The position numbers and the translations under genes are program-made. The notes under the pieces are model-generated. The model was not told where the DNA came from. It searched no databases and saw nothing but the letters and a program-made list of their open reading frames with translations. This document shows positions 17,239 to 25,132 of a stretch of DNA of 64,000 nucleotides, piece by piece (the stretch's first letter is position 1; each line of letters opens with the position of its first letter). Where the stretch lies: contig NZ_JWJD01000003.1 of NCBI RefSeq assembly GCF_000820505.1, positions 278,411-342,410 of the forward strand, in the 5' to 3' direction. The stretch comes from Geoalkalibacter ferrihydriticus DSM 17813. Lineage in GTDB: Bacteria; Desulfobacterota; Desulfuromonadia; Desulfuromonadales; Geoalkalibacteraceae.

Positions 17239-18519
17239 GTGACTGAAAGAATTGCACCCAACCAGAAGATCGCCGTCATCGGCGGCGGGGTGGCAGGAAT
17301 CGTGACTGCCTATCTGCTGCAAAAGCAGCACCGGGTCAGCTTGTTTGAACAGAATGACTACCTCGGCGGCCACACTAACACCATCGAAATCACCGAAGGT
17401 CCGGATGCCGGAATGGCGGTCGATACCGGCTTCATTGTGCTAAACGACGCCACCTATCCACTGTTTCAGACCTTTCTCGCCCGGCTCGAGGTTGCCACCC
17501 GGAAGGCTGAAATGTCGTTCGGTTTCCAATGCCTGCAGACCGGCCTGGTCTATGCCGGCAACAACCTCAACGGTCTGTTCGCCCAGCGCAGCAACCTGGT
17601 CAGCCCAAGTTTTTTTCGCTTTCTGCTCGAAATCGCCCGTTTCGGCCGTACAGCCAACGCCGATCTCGCCGCCGGCCGGGTGCCTGAGCTGACCCTGGGC
17701 GACTACCTGCGCCAGGGGCGCTTTTCCCCCTTCATGATCGACAACTACCTGCTGCCGATGGCGGCGGCGATCTGGTCGACACCGGCCCTGCGGGTGGCCG
17801 ACTTCCCGGCCGCGGCCTTCCTGCGGTTTTTCAGCAATCACGGTCTGCTCTCCTTCCGTAACCGGCCGCAATGGCGAACCGTGGTTGGGGGCAGCTTCGC
17901 CTACGTCAAAGCGTTCCAGCAGACCTTCAGCGGTCAGATCCACCTCAAGGCCGGGGTGGAGAAGGTGTTTCGGGACCGGGAGGGCGTGCGGCTGCAATTC
18001 GCCGACGGCAGCGCGCAGCGTTTCGATCAGGTGGTGATCGCCTCCCATGCAGACCAGGCCCTGCGGATGCTCGGCGACCCGAGCGCCGAGGAATGGCGGC
18101 TGCTCTCCGCCTGGAGCTATCAACGCAACCACACGGTGCTGCACAGCGATGCCTCCCTGCTGCCGAAACAGAAGGCCGCCTGGTCGGCCTGGAATTTCAC
18201 CCGGGAGGCACCTGGCGCGCAGGACCAACCGGTGTTTGTGAGCTACTGCATGAATCTGCTGCAGGGGCTGCAGGCCCATCAGGATTACTGCGTGACCCTC
18301 AATCGCCGCCAGCCCTTGCGGCCGGAGACGGTGATCGCCGAATTCGACTATGAACATCCCCAGTACAGTTTTGCCGCCCTGTCCACCCAGGCGCAGCTCC
18401 CCAACCTAAACGGCCGGCGCCGCAGCTGGTTCTGCGGCAGTTATTTCGGCTACGGCTTTCACGAAGACGCCGTCCGCTCGGCTGTCGCCGTCGCCGCCGA
18501 CTTTGGAGCAGGGTTATGA
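17239..18519 (+). CDS. FAD-dependent amine-oxidase-like protein (lipid desaturase/oxidoreductase candidate)
   Basis: A 426-residue flavoprotein. It has the dinucleotide motif IAVIGGGVAGIVTAYLL near residues 11-27, LGGHTNT, then VDTGFIVLN and a C-terminal FCGSYFGYGFHEDA that closes the FAD site. The GTG at 17239 follows GGAGAG; the longer upstream frame overlaps DUF1295 and is not needed. Homologues are encoded next to DUF1365 and CFA-like genes in light- or singlet-oxygen-induced clusters, where related enzymes desaturate methylated acyl chains. That activity is inferred here. Confidence 0.8.
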   Translation: MTERIAPNQKIAVIGGGVAGIVTAYLLQKQHRVSLFEQNDYLGGHTNTIEITEGPDAGMAVDTGFIVLNDATYPLFQTFLARLEVATRKAEMSFGFQCLQTGLVYAGNNLNGLFAQRSNLVSPSFFRFLLEIARFGRTANADLAAGRVPELTLGDYLRQGRFSPFMIDNYLLPMAAAIWSTPALRVADFPAAAFLRFFSNHGLLSFRNRPQWRTVVGGSFAYVKAFQQTFSGQIHLKAGVEKVFRDREGVRLQFADGSAQRFDQVVIASHADQALRMLGDPSAEEWRLLSAWSYQRNHTVLHSDASLLPKQKAAWSAWNFTREAPGAQDQPVFVSYCMNLLQGLQAHQDYCVTLNRRQPLRPETVIAEFDYEHPQYSFAALSTQAQLPNLNGRRRSWFCGSYFGYGFHEDAVRSAVAVAADFGAGL

Positions 18520-20501
18520 AATCGTTGATTTATCAGGGGGTCGTCAGCCATGCGCGAATGACACCGCTGAGCCACAGCTTTCAATATCCAGTCTATTTCT
18601 ACGCCTTCGATCTCGATGAACTGCCCGAACTGGCAAAGGGCAACCCCCTGTTCGGCTACAACCAGCTGCGGCCGGTGGCGATTCACGACCAGGACTATCT
18701 CCATCCCGGGAACGCCACCCTGCGGGACAAGCTCGGCCGTGTGCTGCGGGAGGCCGGCTTGAGCGCGGCCGTTGACCGTGTCGTGCTGGTCACCGCCGCC
18801 CGCTTTTTCAACTATGTCTTCAATCCGGTGAGCTTTTTCTACTGCTACGGCGAAGGGGGCAAGCTGCTCTGCGTGCTGGCCCAGGTCAACAACACCTTTG
18901 GCGAAATGCACCTCTATCTGCTCGCCGAACCCCAGAGCGCAACCGCGGCCGGAGCGCGGGTATTCGTCGCCGACAAGCAGTTCCATGTCTCGCCGTTTTT
19001 TCCCCGCGAGGGGGAGTACCGGTTCCAGGTCAGCGAGCCGCAAGAGCGCCTCGACAACCAGATCCACTATTACCAGGCGCAGCAGCTGGCCTTCATCGCC
19101 CGCCTGCAGGGAGAGGCGCAACCTCTCACCACCGGCAATCTGCTGCGCACCATCCTCAAACACCCCTTGACCGCCGTCCTGACCATGCCCCGTATTCTCT
19201 GGCAGGCGGCCCGACTCTATTGGCAAAGGAGGCTTCCCGTGTTTACCAAACCGGTTCCCGATCATGCCATGACCATTCGTCCCGTGGCCCCGACCCTGCT
19301 CGACCGGCTCGGCATGACCCTCTGTTTCCGCTTCCTCTCCCGCCTGCCCCAGGGGGAGTTGCAACTCTTCCTCCCTGACGGCAGCCTCCAGCGCTTCGGC
19401 CGCATTGGAGCAAAACCCAGCCTGCAGCTCGCGGTGCGGGAATATCGTTTTTTCCGCCGGATCATGCTCTCCGGGGATATCGGCTTCGGCGAAGCCTACA
19501 CCGACGGCGACTGGAGCTGCGACGATCTCCCCGGCCTGCTCACCCTGCTGGCCGCCAACGAGGCGGTGCTCAATGACCGCAGCCTGGTGACCGCCTGGGT
19601 CGGCCGCTGGCTCAACTATCTGCGCCACCTGCTGCGCAGCAACACCATCCAGGGCAGCGCCCGCAACATCCGCGAGCACTACGACCTGAGCAACGACTTT
19701 TTCGCCAGCTTCATCGACCCGAGCATGACCTATTCCTCGGGCCTGTTCGCCAGCGAAACCGATACTCTGGCCCAGGCCCAGCAGCGCAAAATCCAGTCGA
19801 TCATCGATCAGGCCGGTCTCGACAGCGAGGATCATGTTCTGGAGATCGGCTGCGGCTGGGGGAGTTTCGCCATCGAGGCGGTGCGGCAAAGCGGCTGCCG
19901 GGTCACCGGGATTACTCTTTCCAAAGAGCAGCTGCAGTTTGCCCGCCGGCGGGTGCAGGAGGCGGGATTGAGCGATCGCATCGAGCTGCAGCTCCGGGAT
20001 TATCGCCATATCGAAGGTCGTTACTCGAAGATCATCTCCATCGAGATGCTGGAAGCGGTCGGCCATGCCGGCCTCAAATCCTTCTTCGCCGCCTGCGATC
20101 GGGCCCTGCTGCCTGGGGGCAAGGCGGTGATCCAGGTGATCACTATTCCGGATCGCAAATATACCGCCTACCGCCACAGCTCCGACTGGATCCGCAAGCA
20201 TATCTTCCCCGGCGGCCACCTCCCCTCGGTGGGGGCGCTGGCCCGGGCGATGGCGGCCGCATCGAGTCTGAACATCCAGAGCTTACAGCATTACGGCCTC
20301 GACTACGCCAAGACTCTGGTGCACTGGCGGCAGACCCTGCTGAGCGAGCGCAAGCAGATCACCCAACTCGACTACGACGACCGGTTTTTGCGCACCTGGG
20401 ATTATTACTTCGCGTACTGCCAGGCCGGCTTTAACGCCCGCATCATCGACCTGGCGCAATTGGTGCTGCACAAACCGGGGCAACCTCTGGAGCGGCCGTG
20501 A
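18516..20501 (+). CDS. DUF1365-CFA-like methyltransferase fusion protein
   Basis: A 661-residue two-domain fusion. Residues 1-245 are DUF1365 (IYQGVVSHARMTPLSHSFQYPVYFYAFDL start, FNYVFNPVSFFYCY). Residues about 265-661 are a CFA-synthase-like SAM methyltransferase with SAM motif LEIGCGWGSFA, REHYDLSNDFF and FPGGHLPS. The residues matching the bicarbonate ligands of E. coli Cfa differ: Cys139 is Ser (MTYSSGLF) and His266 is Gln (VIQVITI), while the Glu in EMLEAVG is kept. It may therefore methylate unsaturated acyl chains without closing a cyclopropane ring. Both domains are often separate adjacent genes elsewhere. Confidence 0.85.
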   Translation: MKSLIYQGVVSHARMTPLSHSFQYPVYFYAFDLDELPELAKGNPLFGYNQLRPVAIHDQDYLHPGNATLRDKLGRVLREAGLSAAVDRVVLVTAARFFNYVFNPVSFFYCYGEGGKLLCVLAQVNNTFGEMHLYLLAEPQSATAAGARVFVADKQFHVSPFFPREGEYRFQVSEPQERLDNQIHYYQAQQLAFIARLQGEAQPLTTGNLLRTILKHPLTAVLTMPRILWQAARLYWQRRLPVFTKPVPDHAMTIRPVAPTLLDRLGMTLCFRFLSRLPQGELQLFLPDGSLQRFGRIGAKPSLQLAVREYRFFRRIMLSGDIGFGEAYTDGDWSCDDLPGLLTLLAANEAVLNDRSLVTAWVGRWLNYLRHLLRSNTIQGSARNIREHYDLSNDFFASFIDPSMTYSSGLFASETDTLAQAQQRKIQSIIDQAGLDSEDHVLEIGCGWGSFAIEAVRQSGCRVTGITLSKEQLQFARRRVQEAGLSDRIELQLRDYRHIEGRYSKIISIEMLEAVGHAGLKSFFAACDRALLPGGKAVIQVITIPDRKYTAYRHSSDWIRKHIFPGGHLPSVGALARAMAAASSLNIQSLQHYGLDYAKTLVHWRQTLLSERKQITQLDYDDRFLRTWDYYFAYCQAGFNARIIDLAQLVLHKPGQPLERP

Positions 20502-21067
20502 TCTCGGCCACGGCGGGAAAAATCGTCAATCTCGGCCTCTATCAGCTCGGCTGGTTATGCTGTGTACTCGGCGCCGCCTGGGTTTATCCGCTGCGCGGTG
20601 CCGTGGCCGCGCTGCTGCTGATGGCTGTACACTTGCTGCTGGCGACATCGCGGCAGGCGGAATTAAAGCTGATGCTTTGCGCCTGCCTGCTCGGAACCGT
20701 CGTCGACAGCGCCCAGCAGGCTCTGGGGGTCTTCAGTTTCAAGACCGATCCGGCCTGGCCTTTCTGGCTTCCCCTTTGGGTGTTGGTTATCTGGGCGCAG
20801 TTCGCCACCTTGCTCCATTACGGCCTGCACTGGCTGACCGGGCGCCCCCTGTTGGCGGCGGGTTTCGGCCTGGTCGGCGGGCCGCTGGCCTACTGGGGGG
20901 GCATCAGCCTCGGGGCCGCCAATTTCGGCGACAATCTGGGTTTCAGTTACGCCTCCTTGGCCCTACTCTGGGCCCTTGTGATGCCGCTGCTGGTTTGGCT
21001 CAGCCACCGATTCGATGGCCGCGAAGGGCGCTATCGCTGGCCGGGCGGAAAACTTCTCCAGCGCTGA
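20498..21067 (+). CDS. DUF2878-family membrane protein
   Basis: A 189-residue protein with about five to six hydrophobic helices and DUF2878-like elements (NLGLYQLGWLCCVLG at the start, VDSAQQALGVFSF and PLWVLVIWAQFATLLHY). The start GTG overlaps the previous TGA by 4 bp. DUF2878 proteins are regular neighbours of CFA-like and DUF1365 genes. Their function is unknown, and a role in membrane-lipid remodelling is inferred only from that company. Confidence 0.75.
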   Translation: MISATAGKIVNLGLYQLGWLCCVLGAAWVYPLRGAVAALLLMAVHLLLATSRQAELKLMLCACLLGTVVDSAQQALGVFSFKTDPAWPFWLPLWVLVIWAQFATLLHYGLHWLTGRPLLAAGFGLVGGPLAYWGGISLGAANFGDNLGFSYASLALLWALVMPLLVWLSHRFDGREGRYRWPGGKLLQR

Positions 21068-21077
21068 AGGAGTGACC

Positions 21078-21650
21078 ATGAACAACCGACTGTCCGCAAC
21101 GCTCTGGCTTTTCGCCATAGGTCTTGTTTTGCAGGCCTCCAGTCTCCAGGCCGCGGAGATCAAAGGGGTCACGTTTGCCGAGCGGCATCTGGTCGATCAG
21201 ACGGAACTGAGGATAACCGGGATGGGGGTGCTGACCTGGGCACTGCTGTTCGATGTCTATGTCGGGGCGTTTTATTTACCAAAAGGGATGAGCGGGGAGC
21301 GTTGGGCCGAGGATGTTCCCAAGCGCCTTGAGCTCTCCTATCTGCGCAGTATTTCCGCGGAGGATTTCTCCCGGGCTTCGGACAAACTGCTCCGGAAACA
21401 GCTCCCGCCGGGGCAGTATCAGGCGCTGGCAGAACGGCTACAAGAATTTTATCGCCTGTTCCGCGACATCCGCCCCGGGGATCGTTACAGTCTGACCTAT
21501 ACCCCGGCCGCCGGCACTGAACTGCGGCTCAACGAGGAATTACTCGGCGCGGCTCCGGGGGCCGATTTTGCCGTCGCCTACTTCGGCCTCTGGCTTGGGC
21601 CGGAGCCCATCGACAAGGGGTTTCGGGATCGATTGCTGAAAGGAGGTTAA
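21078..21650 (+). CDS. Exported chalcone-isomerase-like protein
   Basis: A 190-residue protein with a signal peptide (hydrophobic residues 8-25, probable cleavage after LQA). The mature part fits the bacterial chalcone-isomerase-like fold: FxVYVGAFYLP near residues 60-70, then ELSYLRSISAEDF and DRYSLTYTPAAGTEL. The ATG at 21078 is preceded by AAGGAG. The eukaryotic fold members bind fatty acids or isomerise flavonoids; the bacterial family is uncharacterised. Its periplasmic location and place in the operon suggest lipid binding. Confidence 0.75.
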   Translation: MNNRLSATLWLFAIGLVLQASSLQAAEIKGVTFAERHLVDQTELRITGMGVLTWALLFDVYVGAFYLPKGMSGERWAEDVPKRLELSYLRSISAEDFSRASDKLLRKQLPPGQYQALAERLQEFYRLFRDIRPGDRYSLTYTPAAGTELRLNEELLGAAPGADFAVAYFGLWLGPEPIDKGFRDRLLKGG

Positions 21651-21652
21651 CT

Positions 21653-22126
21653 ATGCAAAGCATCAGAGTGGGCGATAAGGCCCCGGAATTGTCACAACCA
21701 GACCAGAATGGGAATATGGTGAGCCTGGCGGATGCGCGCGGGTGCAAAGCGGTGGTGCTGTTTTTCTATCCCGCGGATGAATCACCAATCTGCACCAAGG
21801 AGGCTTGCGCCTTTCGCGATGCCTACCAGGATTTCACCGAGGCCGGAGCGATGGTGATCGGGATCAGTGCCGACTCCCTCGACAAACACCAGAGTTTTGC
21901 CAGCCATCATCGTTTGCCCTTTCACCTGCTCAGTGATGCAGACGGTGGTTTACGCAAAGCCTTCGGCGTACCCAAGTCCCTCGGCGTGCTGCCGGGACGG
22001 GTGACCTATGTGATCGACCGGCAAGGGGTGGTGCGGCATCTGTTCAGCGCCCAGCTCGCCGCCGACCGCCATGTGCAGGAAGCTCTGCAGACCGTGCGGT
22101 CCCTGGCCGGCAAGGCCAACGATTAG
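21653..22126 (+). CDS. PrxQ/Bcp-type peroxiredoxin
   Basis: A 157-residue thiol peroxidase. The motif YPADESPICTKEAC carries the peroxidatic Cys and, five residues later, the resolving Cys typical of PrxQ. GISADSLDKHQSF and a TYVIDRQG strand complete the fold. It reduces hydrogen peroxide or lipid peroxides using thioredoxin. It starts 2 bp after the previous stop with AAAGGAGG upstream and is the last gene of the light/B12-type operon. It ends convergently with the PEP-synthase-like gene, overlapping it by 4 bp. Confidence 0.88.
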   Translation: MQSIRVGDKAPELSQPDQNGNMVSLADARGCKAVVLFFYPADESPICTKEACAFRDAYQDFTEAGAMVIGISADSLDKHQSFASHHRLPFHLLSDADGGLRKAFGVPKSLGVLPGRVTYVIDRQGVVRHLFSAQLAADRHVQEALQTVRSLAGKAND

Positions 22127-24309
22127 CCTTCTTCTGTGTCATCCAGCTCCTTGCGCAACCCGGGTTTCGGACCGGACGGGGAGAGGCGACCGGAAGTGGC
22201 GGAGAAAAAGACCAGCCCGAGGTAGCCGTCGAGGGTGATGCGGTCGCCGGTGCGGATCAACTCGGCCGCCGAGGCGATCCCCGAGACGCAGGGGATGCCG
22301 TATTCGCGGGCGATGATAGCGCCGTGAATCAGCATGCCACCGCGGCGCTCGATGATCCCGGCCGCCAGGGGCACGACAAAGGTCATGGCCGGATCAATGG
22401 CGTCGCAGACCAGGATCTCCCCGGCGCGGAACCCGGCCAGATCCTGCGGGCGCTGAATCACCCGGGCCGTTGCCGTCGCCAGCCCGGGGCTGGCCGGCTG
22501 TCCCTGCAATTGCCGGGCACTGACCACACCGAGGGATGGCTTCCCGGGGGAGAGCACTGGGCTGCTCAGGCCCCTGCCCGCCTCTGCCCCTGGGGCCAGA
22601 ACCTGCCGCAGAATTTGCACCTCCCCCCGCTGCAGCCGCCTTTGCCCTTCCTCCTCGGCCCGCTGCAATTCCCGGGCGATTTTCTCCAGACTGAGGTTGT
22701 CATCGTCACGCAGACGGTAACTGGCGCGGCCGATCTCCAGCAGCTCTTCGGCCTGACTGCGCTCCTCGGCGCAGAAATGCCGGCGATAGCGCTGCTCCAG
22801 CTCGCGATTGCCGCCGACCGCAGCGCTGATTGGCTGCCGAGCCATTTCCAGCAGCAGCTGCAGGGTCAACTCGGCGGGCAGGCCGATTCCCTCGGCCTGC
22901 TCCCTGAGCTGCAAGGCGAGGGGTTCGGATAGCTGTCGGAGTTGGGTCAAGCCACCGGCAAGCTGTTGCTGCTCGCTGCGGATCAGAGTCGCAAGCTCCG
23001 CCAGCTTGCGGTTTCTGCTGACCGCCCTGAATTGGCCGCCGCGCAGCAATTCCATGAACTCGAAGGGGTCTTCCGGCGCCAACGCATCGTTGTAGAATTC
23101 TCCGAACAGCCGGATGCCGTGGGCCATGGGGATGCAGTCGCTGCGGTAGGCCTCTTCCCAGTGGTTGCGTCGCTGCCGCCGACGCTCGATTTCTCCCGCC
23201 AGGGCCTCATCGCCCAAAGCCTGCAGGTCGATGGTCGCCAATCCCTCGGCGTCCGCTTCCATGCCGGGCAGGATGTCCTGCTCAATGCGGGTTTGTAGCT
23301 GTTTGAGATTGGCCAGGCCGCGATGCAGGGTCAGGTACCAGCGGCGCGGGTCGCTCGAGTTGCTGTTTGCGGTGGTAATCGGCCGCGCCTGCAGCAGCAC
23401 CAGTCGCTCCCCCTGCCAGGTCCATTCCAGGTCCTGGGGCTGCCCCAGTTCCCGCTCCAGGGCGAGGGCCGTCGCGGCCACCCGGGTCACTTTCCCCGCC
23501 GTCAGGGCCGGCGTTTGCTGCTCTTCTGCCGACAAGGCAACCCGCTGCAGACCAGTTCCCCCGGCAACCAGTTTGCCCGCCCGGTCGCCAGGGCGGTAAT
23601 GCACAATCCCCTGATCCTGGCGATCCAGCTCCCAGAAATCGGGTTCGATGCTGCCATCGACCAGACCCTGATTGAGGCCCTTGACGGCCTCGACTGCAAC
23701 CCGGCCCGGGTCGGTCGGGCTGCAACTGAAAGCGACCCCCGAACTCTCGCCGGCGACCAACTCCTGCACCAGCACCGCCATCGAACTGCGGTCGATGGCC
23801 AGTCCCAGCTCCTGACGATAGAGCAGCGCCCGGTCGGACCAGAGGGACGCCCAGACCTTGCGCACCGCGAGCATTTGCTGTTTTTTCCCCCGGATATTGA
23901 CGAAGGAGTTGTGTAGCCCGGCGAAGGAGGCGGTTGGCGAATCTTCACCGGGCGCCGAGGAGCGAATCACCAGCGGCCGGGAGCCGAACATTCCGCCCAC
24001 CGCCGCTGCCAGTTCCCCCTCCAGCGCCGCCGGCAGGGCAGTTTTCAGAAACAGACTGCGGATGCGCAGGGCAGCGTCCCAGAGTTCCTCCCAGCGCATC
24101 TGGGAAAAGTCCTTGCGTCCCAACTCCATCAGGATCAGGGCATCGAGTCCGGTTTCTTCAAGGTAGCGACGATAGGCTTTGGTGGTAATGGCCAGGGAGA
24201 GAGGGATCGGGTAGCCGAGTCGCTCCAGGTGAGCCAACGCGGAGGCCTTGCCGCCGACCTGCAGGGCCAGGGCCGGGGTTATCTGCTCAAGGGCAAGGGT
24301 CAGGGCCAT
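22123..24309 (-). CDS. PEP synthase / rifampin-phosphotransferase-like protein
   Basis: A 728-residue protein. Residues 1-310 are an ATP-grasp PEP/pyruvate-binding domain (GGKASALAHL, VIRSSAPGEDSPTASFAG). A variable helical middle follows (about 330-580). The C-terminal phosphohistidine swivel domain carries the phosphorylated His in GGMLIHGAIIAREYGIPCVSG. Domain order matches rifampin phosphotransferase and related dikinases rather than full-length PEP synthase, since the large PEP-binding barrel is absent. It could phosphorylate a small molecule; the substrate is unknown. Its ATG lies inside the end of the PPOX gene, so the two are coupled. Confidence 0.75.
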   Translation of the reverse strand: MALTLALEQITPALALQVGGKASALAHLERLGYPIPLSLAITTKAYRRYLEETGLDALILMELGRKDFSQMRWEELWDAALRIRSLFLKTALPAALEGELAAAVGGMFGSRPLVIRSSAPGEDSPTASFAGLHNSFVNIRGKKQQMLAVRKVWASLWSDRALLYRQELGLAIDRSSMAVLVQELVAGESSGVAFSCSPTDPGRVAVEAVKGLNQGLVDGSIEPDFWELDRQDQGIVHYRPGDRAGKLVAGGTGLQRVALSAEEQQTPALTAGKVTRVAATALALERELGQPQDLEWTWQGERLVLLQARPITTANSNSSDPRRWYLTLHRGLANLKQLQTRIEQDILPGMEADAEGLATIDLQALGDEALAGEIERRRQRRNHWEEAYRSDCIPMAHGIRLFGEFYNDALAPEDPFEFMELLRGGQFRAVSRNRKLAELATLIRSEQQQLAGGLTQLRQLSEPLALQLREQAEGIGLPAELTLQLLLEMARQPISAAVGGNRELEQRYRRHFCAEERSQAEELLEIGRASYRLRDDDNLSLEKIARELQRAEEEGQRRLQRGEVQILRQVLAPGAEAGRGLSSPVLSPGKPSLGVVSARQLQGQPASPGLATATARVIQRPQDLAGFRAGEILVCDAIDPAMTFVVPLAAGIIERRGGMLIHGAIIAREYGIPCVSGIASAAELIRTGDRITLDGYLGLVFFSATSGRLSPSGPKPGLRKELDDTEEG

Positions 24310-24760
24310 CGAGGACCAACTCCATCACGTCCTGAAACCGGCGCACCAGGCTGTAACGCTGCACCGAAATCCGGCAGAGCGCACAGCCTGGCGAGGAAAC
24401 GAACTCCTTCAGCATCGGGTGCTTGGCGAAAAAGATCGCTCGCATCCCGTCCTGCTCCTCGGCGGGAACCTCCCGGGCGGTGCCGAAGGCAGTCAAAGCG
24501 GCGGCGATACGGAAATCCTCCGCCCGGTTGCTGCGGTTATCGATCAGCAGGCTGACCCGCTGATCGACGCTGAGGTTGGCATATTTGCGGGTGGCCCGGT
24601 GGGTGGCGAAGAGCAGCTGCTTCATATCGGCCGTCGCCGCGAACCCGACCAGAGTGGTATAGGGGTGGCCTGCAGCGCTGGTGGCCAGTACCCCGAGATT
24701 CTGCTGTTGCAGCAGTTCATGAATCAGTTTCTGGAGTGTGTCGTCCATCGAAATTTCCAT
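24287..24760 (-). CDS. Pyridoxamine 5'-phosphate oxidase-like protein
   Basis: A 157-residue split-barrel flavoprotein with NLGVLATSAAGHPYTTLVGFA, then LLFATHRATRKYANL and RVSLLIDNRS, the pattern of PPOX/HugZ-like proteins. It would bind FMN or heme. A weak purine-rich site precedes the ATG at 24760; a second Met four codons later is an alternative start. It overlaps the PEP-synthase-like gene by 23 bp and is the first gene of that minus-strand pair. A second, unrelated-looking PPOX protein lies at the other end of the cluster (12167-12556). Confidence 0.75.
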   Translation of the reverse strand: MEISMDDTLQKLIHELLQQQNLGVLATSAAGHPYTTLVGFAATADMKQLLFATHRATRKYANLSVDQRVSLLIDNRSNRAEDFRIAAALTAFGTAREVPAEEQDGMRAIFFAKHPMLKEFVSSPGCALCRISVQRYSLVRRFQDVMELVLDGPDPCP

Positions 24761-24773
24761 GGCCCCTGCCTGG

Positions 24774-24935
24774 TTAAAGCAACTTGGCTAATTCAGCCAG
24801 CTGCTTCTTATTGTCGGGAAAACCTTCCTGCATAAAGCCGACGATCCTTTGCCTGTCGATGATATAGGTGGTCCGCCGGTTGCCATAAAGGCCTTTCAGG
24901 TTGCCATCGTCGGCGATCAGCCAAAAAATGAGGTC
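24774..24935 (-). pseudogene. Remnant of a PrxQ-type peroxiredoxin (C-terminal part only)
   Basis: Reading the minus strand into the TAA at 24774-24776 gives about 53 codons. They contain FWLIADDGNLKGLYGN, then TTYIIDRQRIV and a final helix, the C-terminal third of a Bcp/PrxQ peroxiredoxin. An in-frame stop lies directly upstream, and no catalytic-Cys part is found nearby, so the gene is truncated. It marks the right-hand edge of the light/B12-type cluster and may be a scar of rearrangement. The 192 bp from here to the next gene hold only that gene's leader. Confidence 0.65.
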
Positions 24936-25132
24936 ATATCAGTCTCTTCAAAAGTAGGTTCGGTTTTTTGAATATATTTAACTGGATCCGTGAGATCCGA
25001 ACGGGCAAAGGCGCAAGTCATTGACCTGTCGCCTGTCCTGATTTAGCCTGATGGCAGGATTTTATCCTGTTTTAGTTCGATTCTCGCCCCCCTGCTATTC
25101 CAGACTGAACTTACTGCATTGGAGGACCCAAG

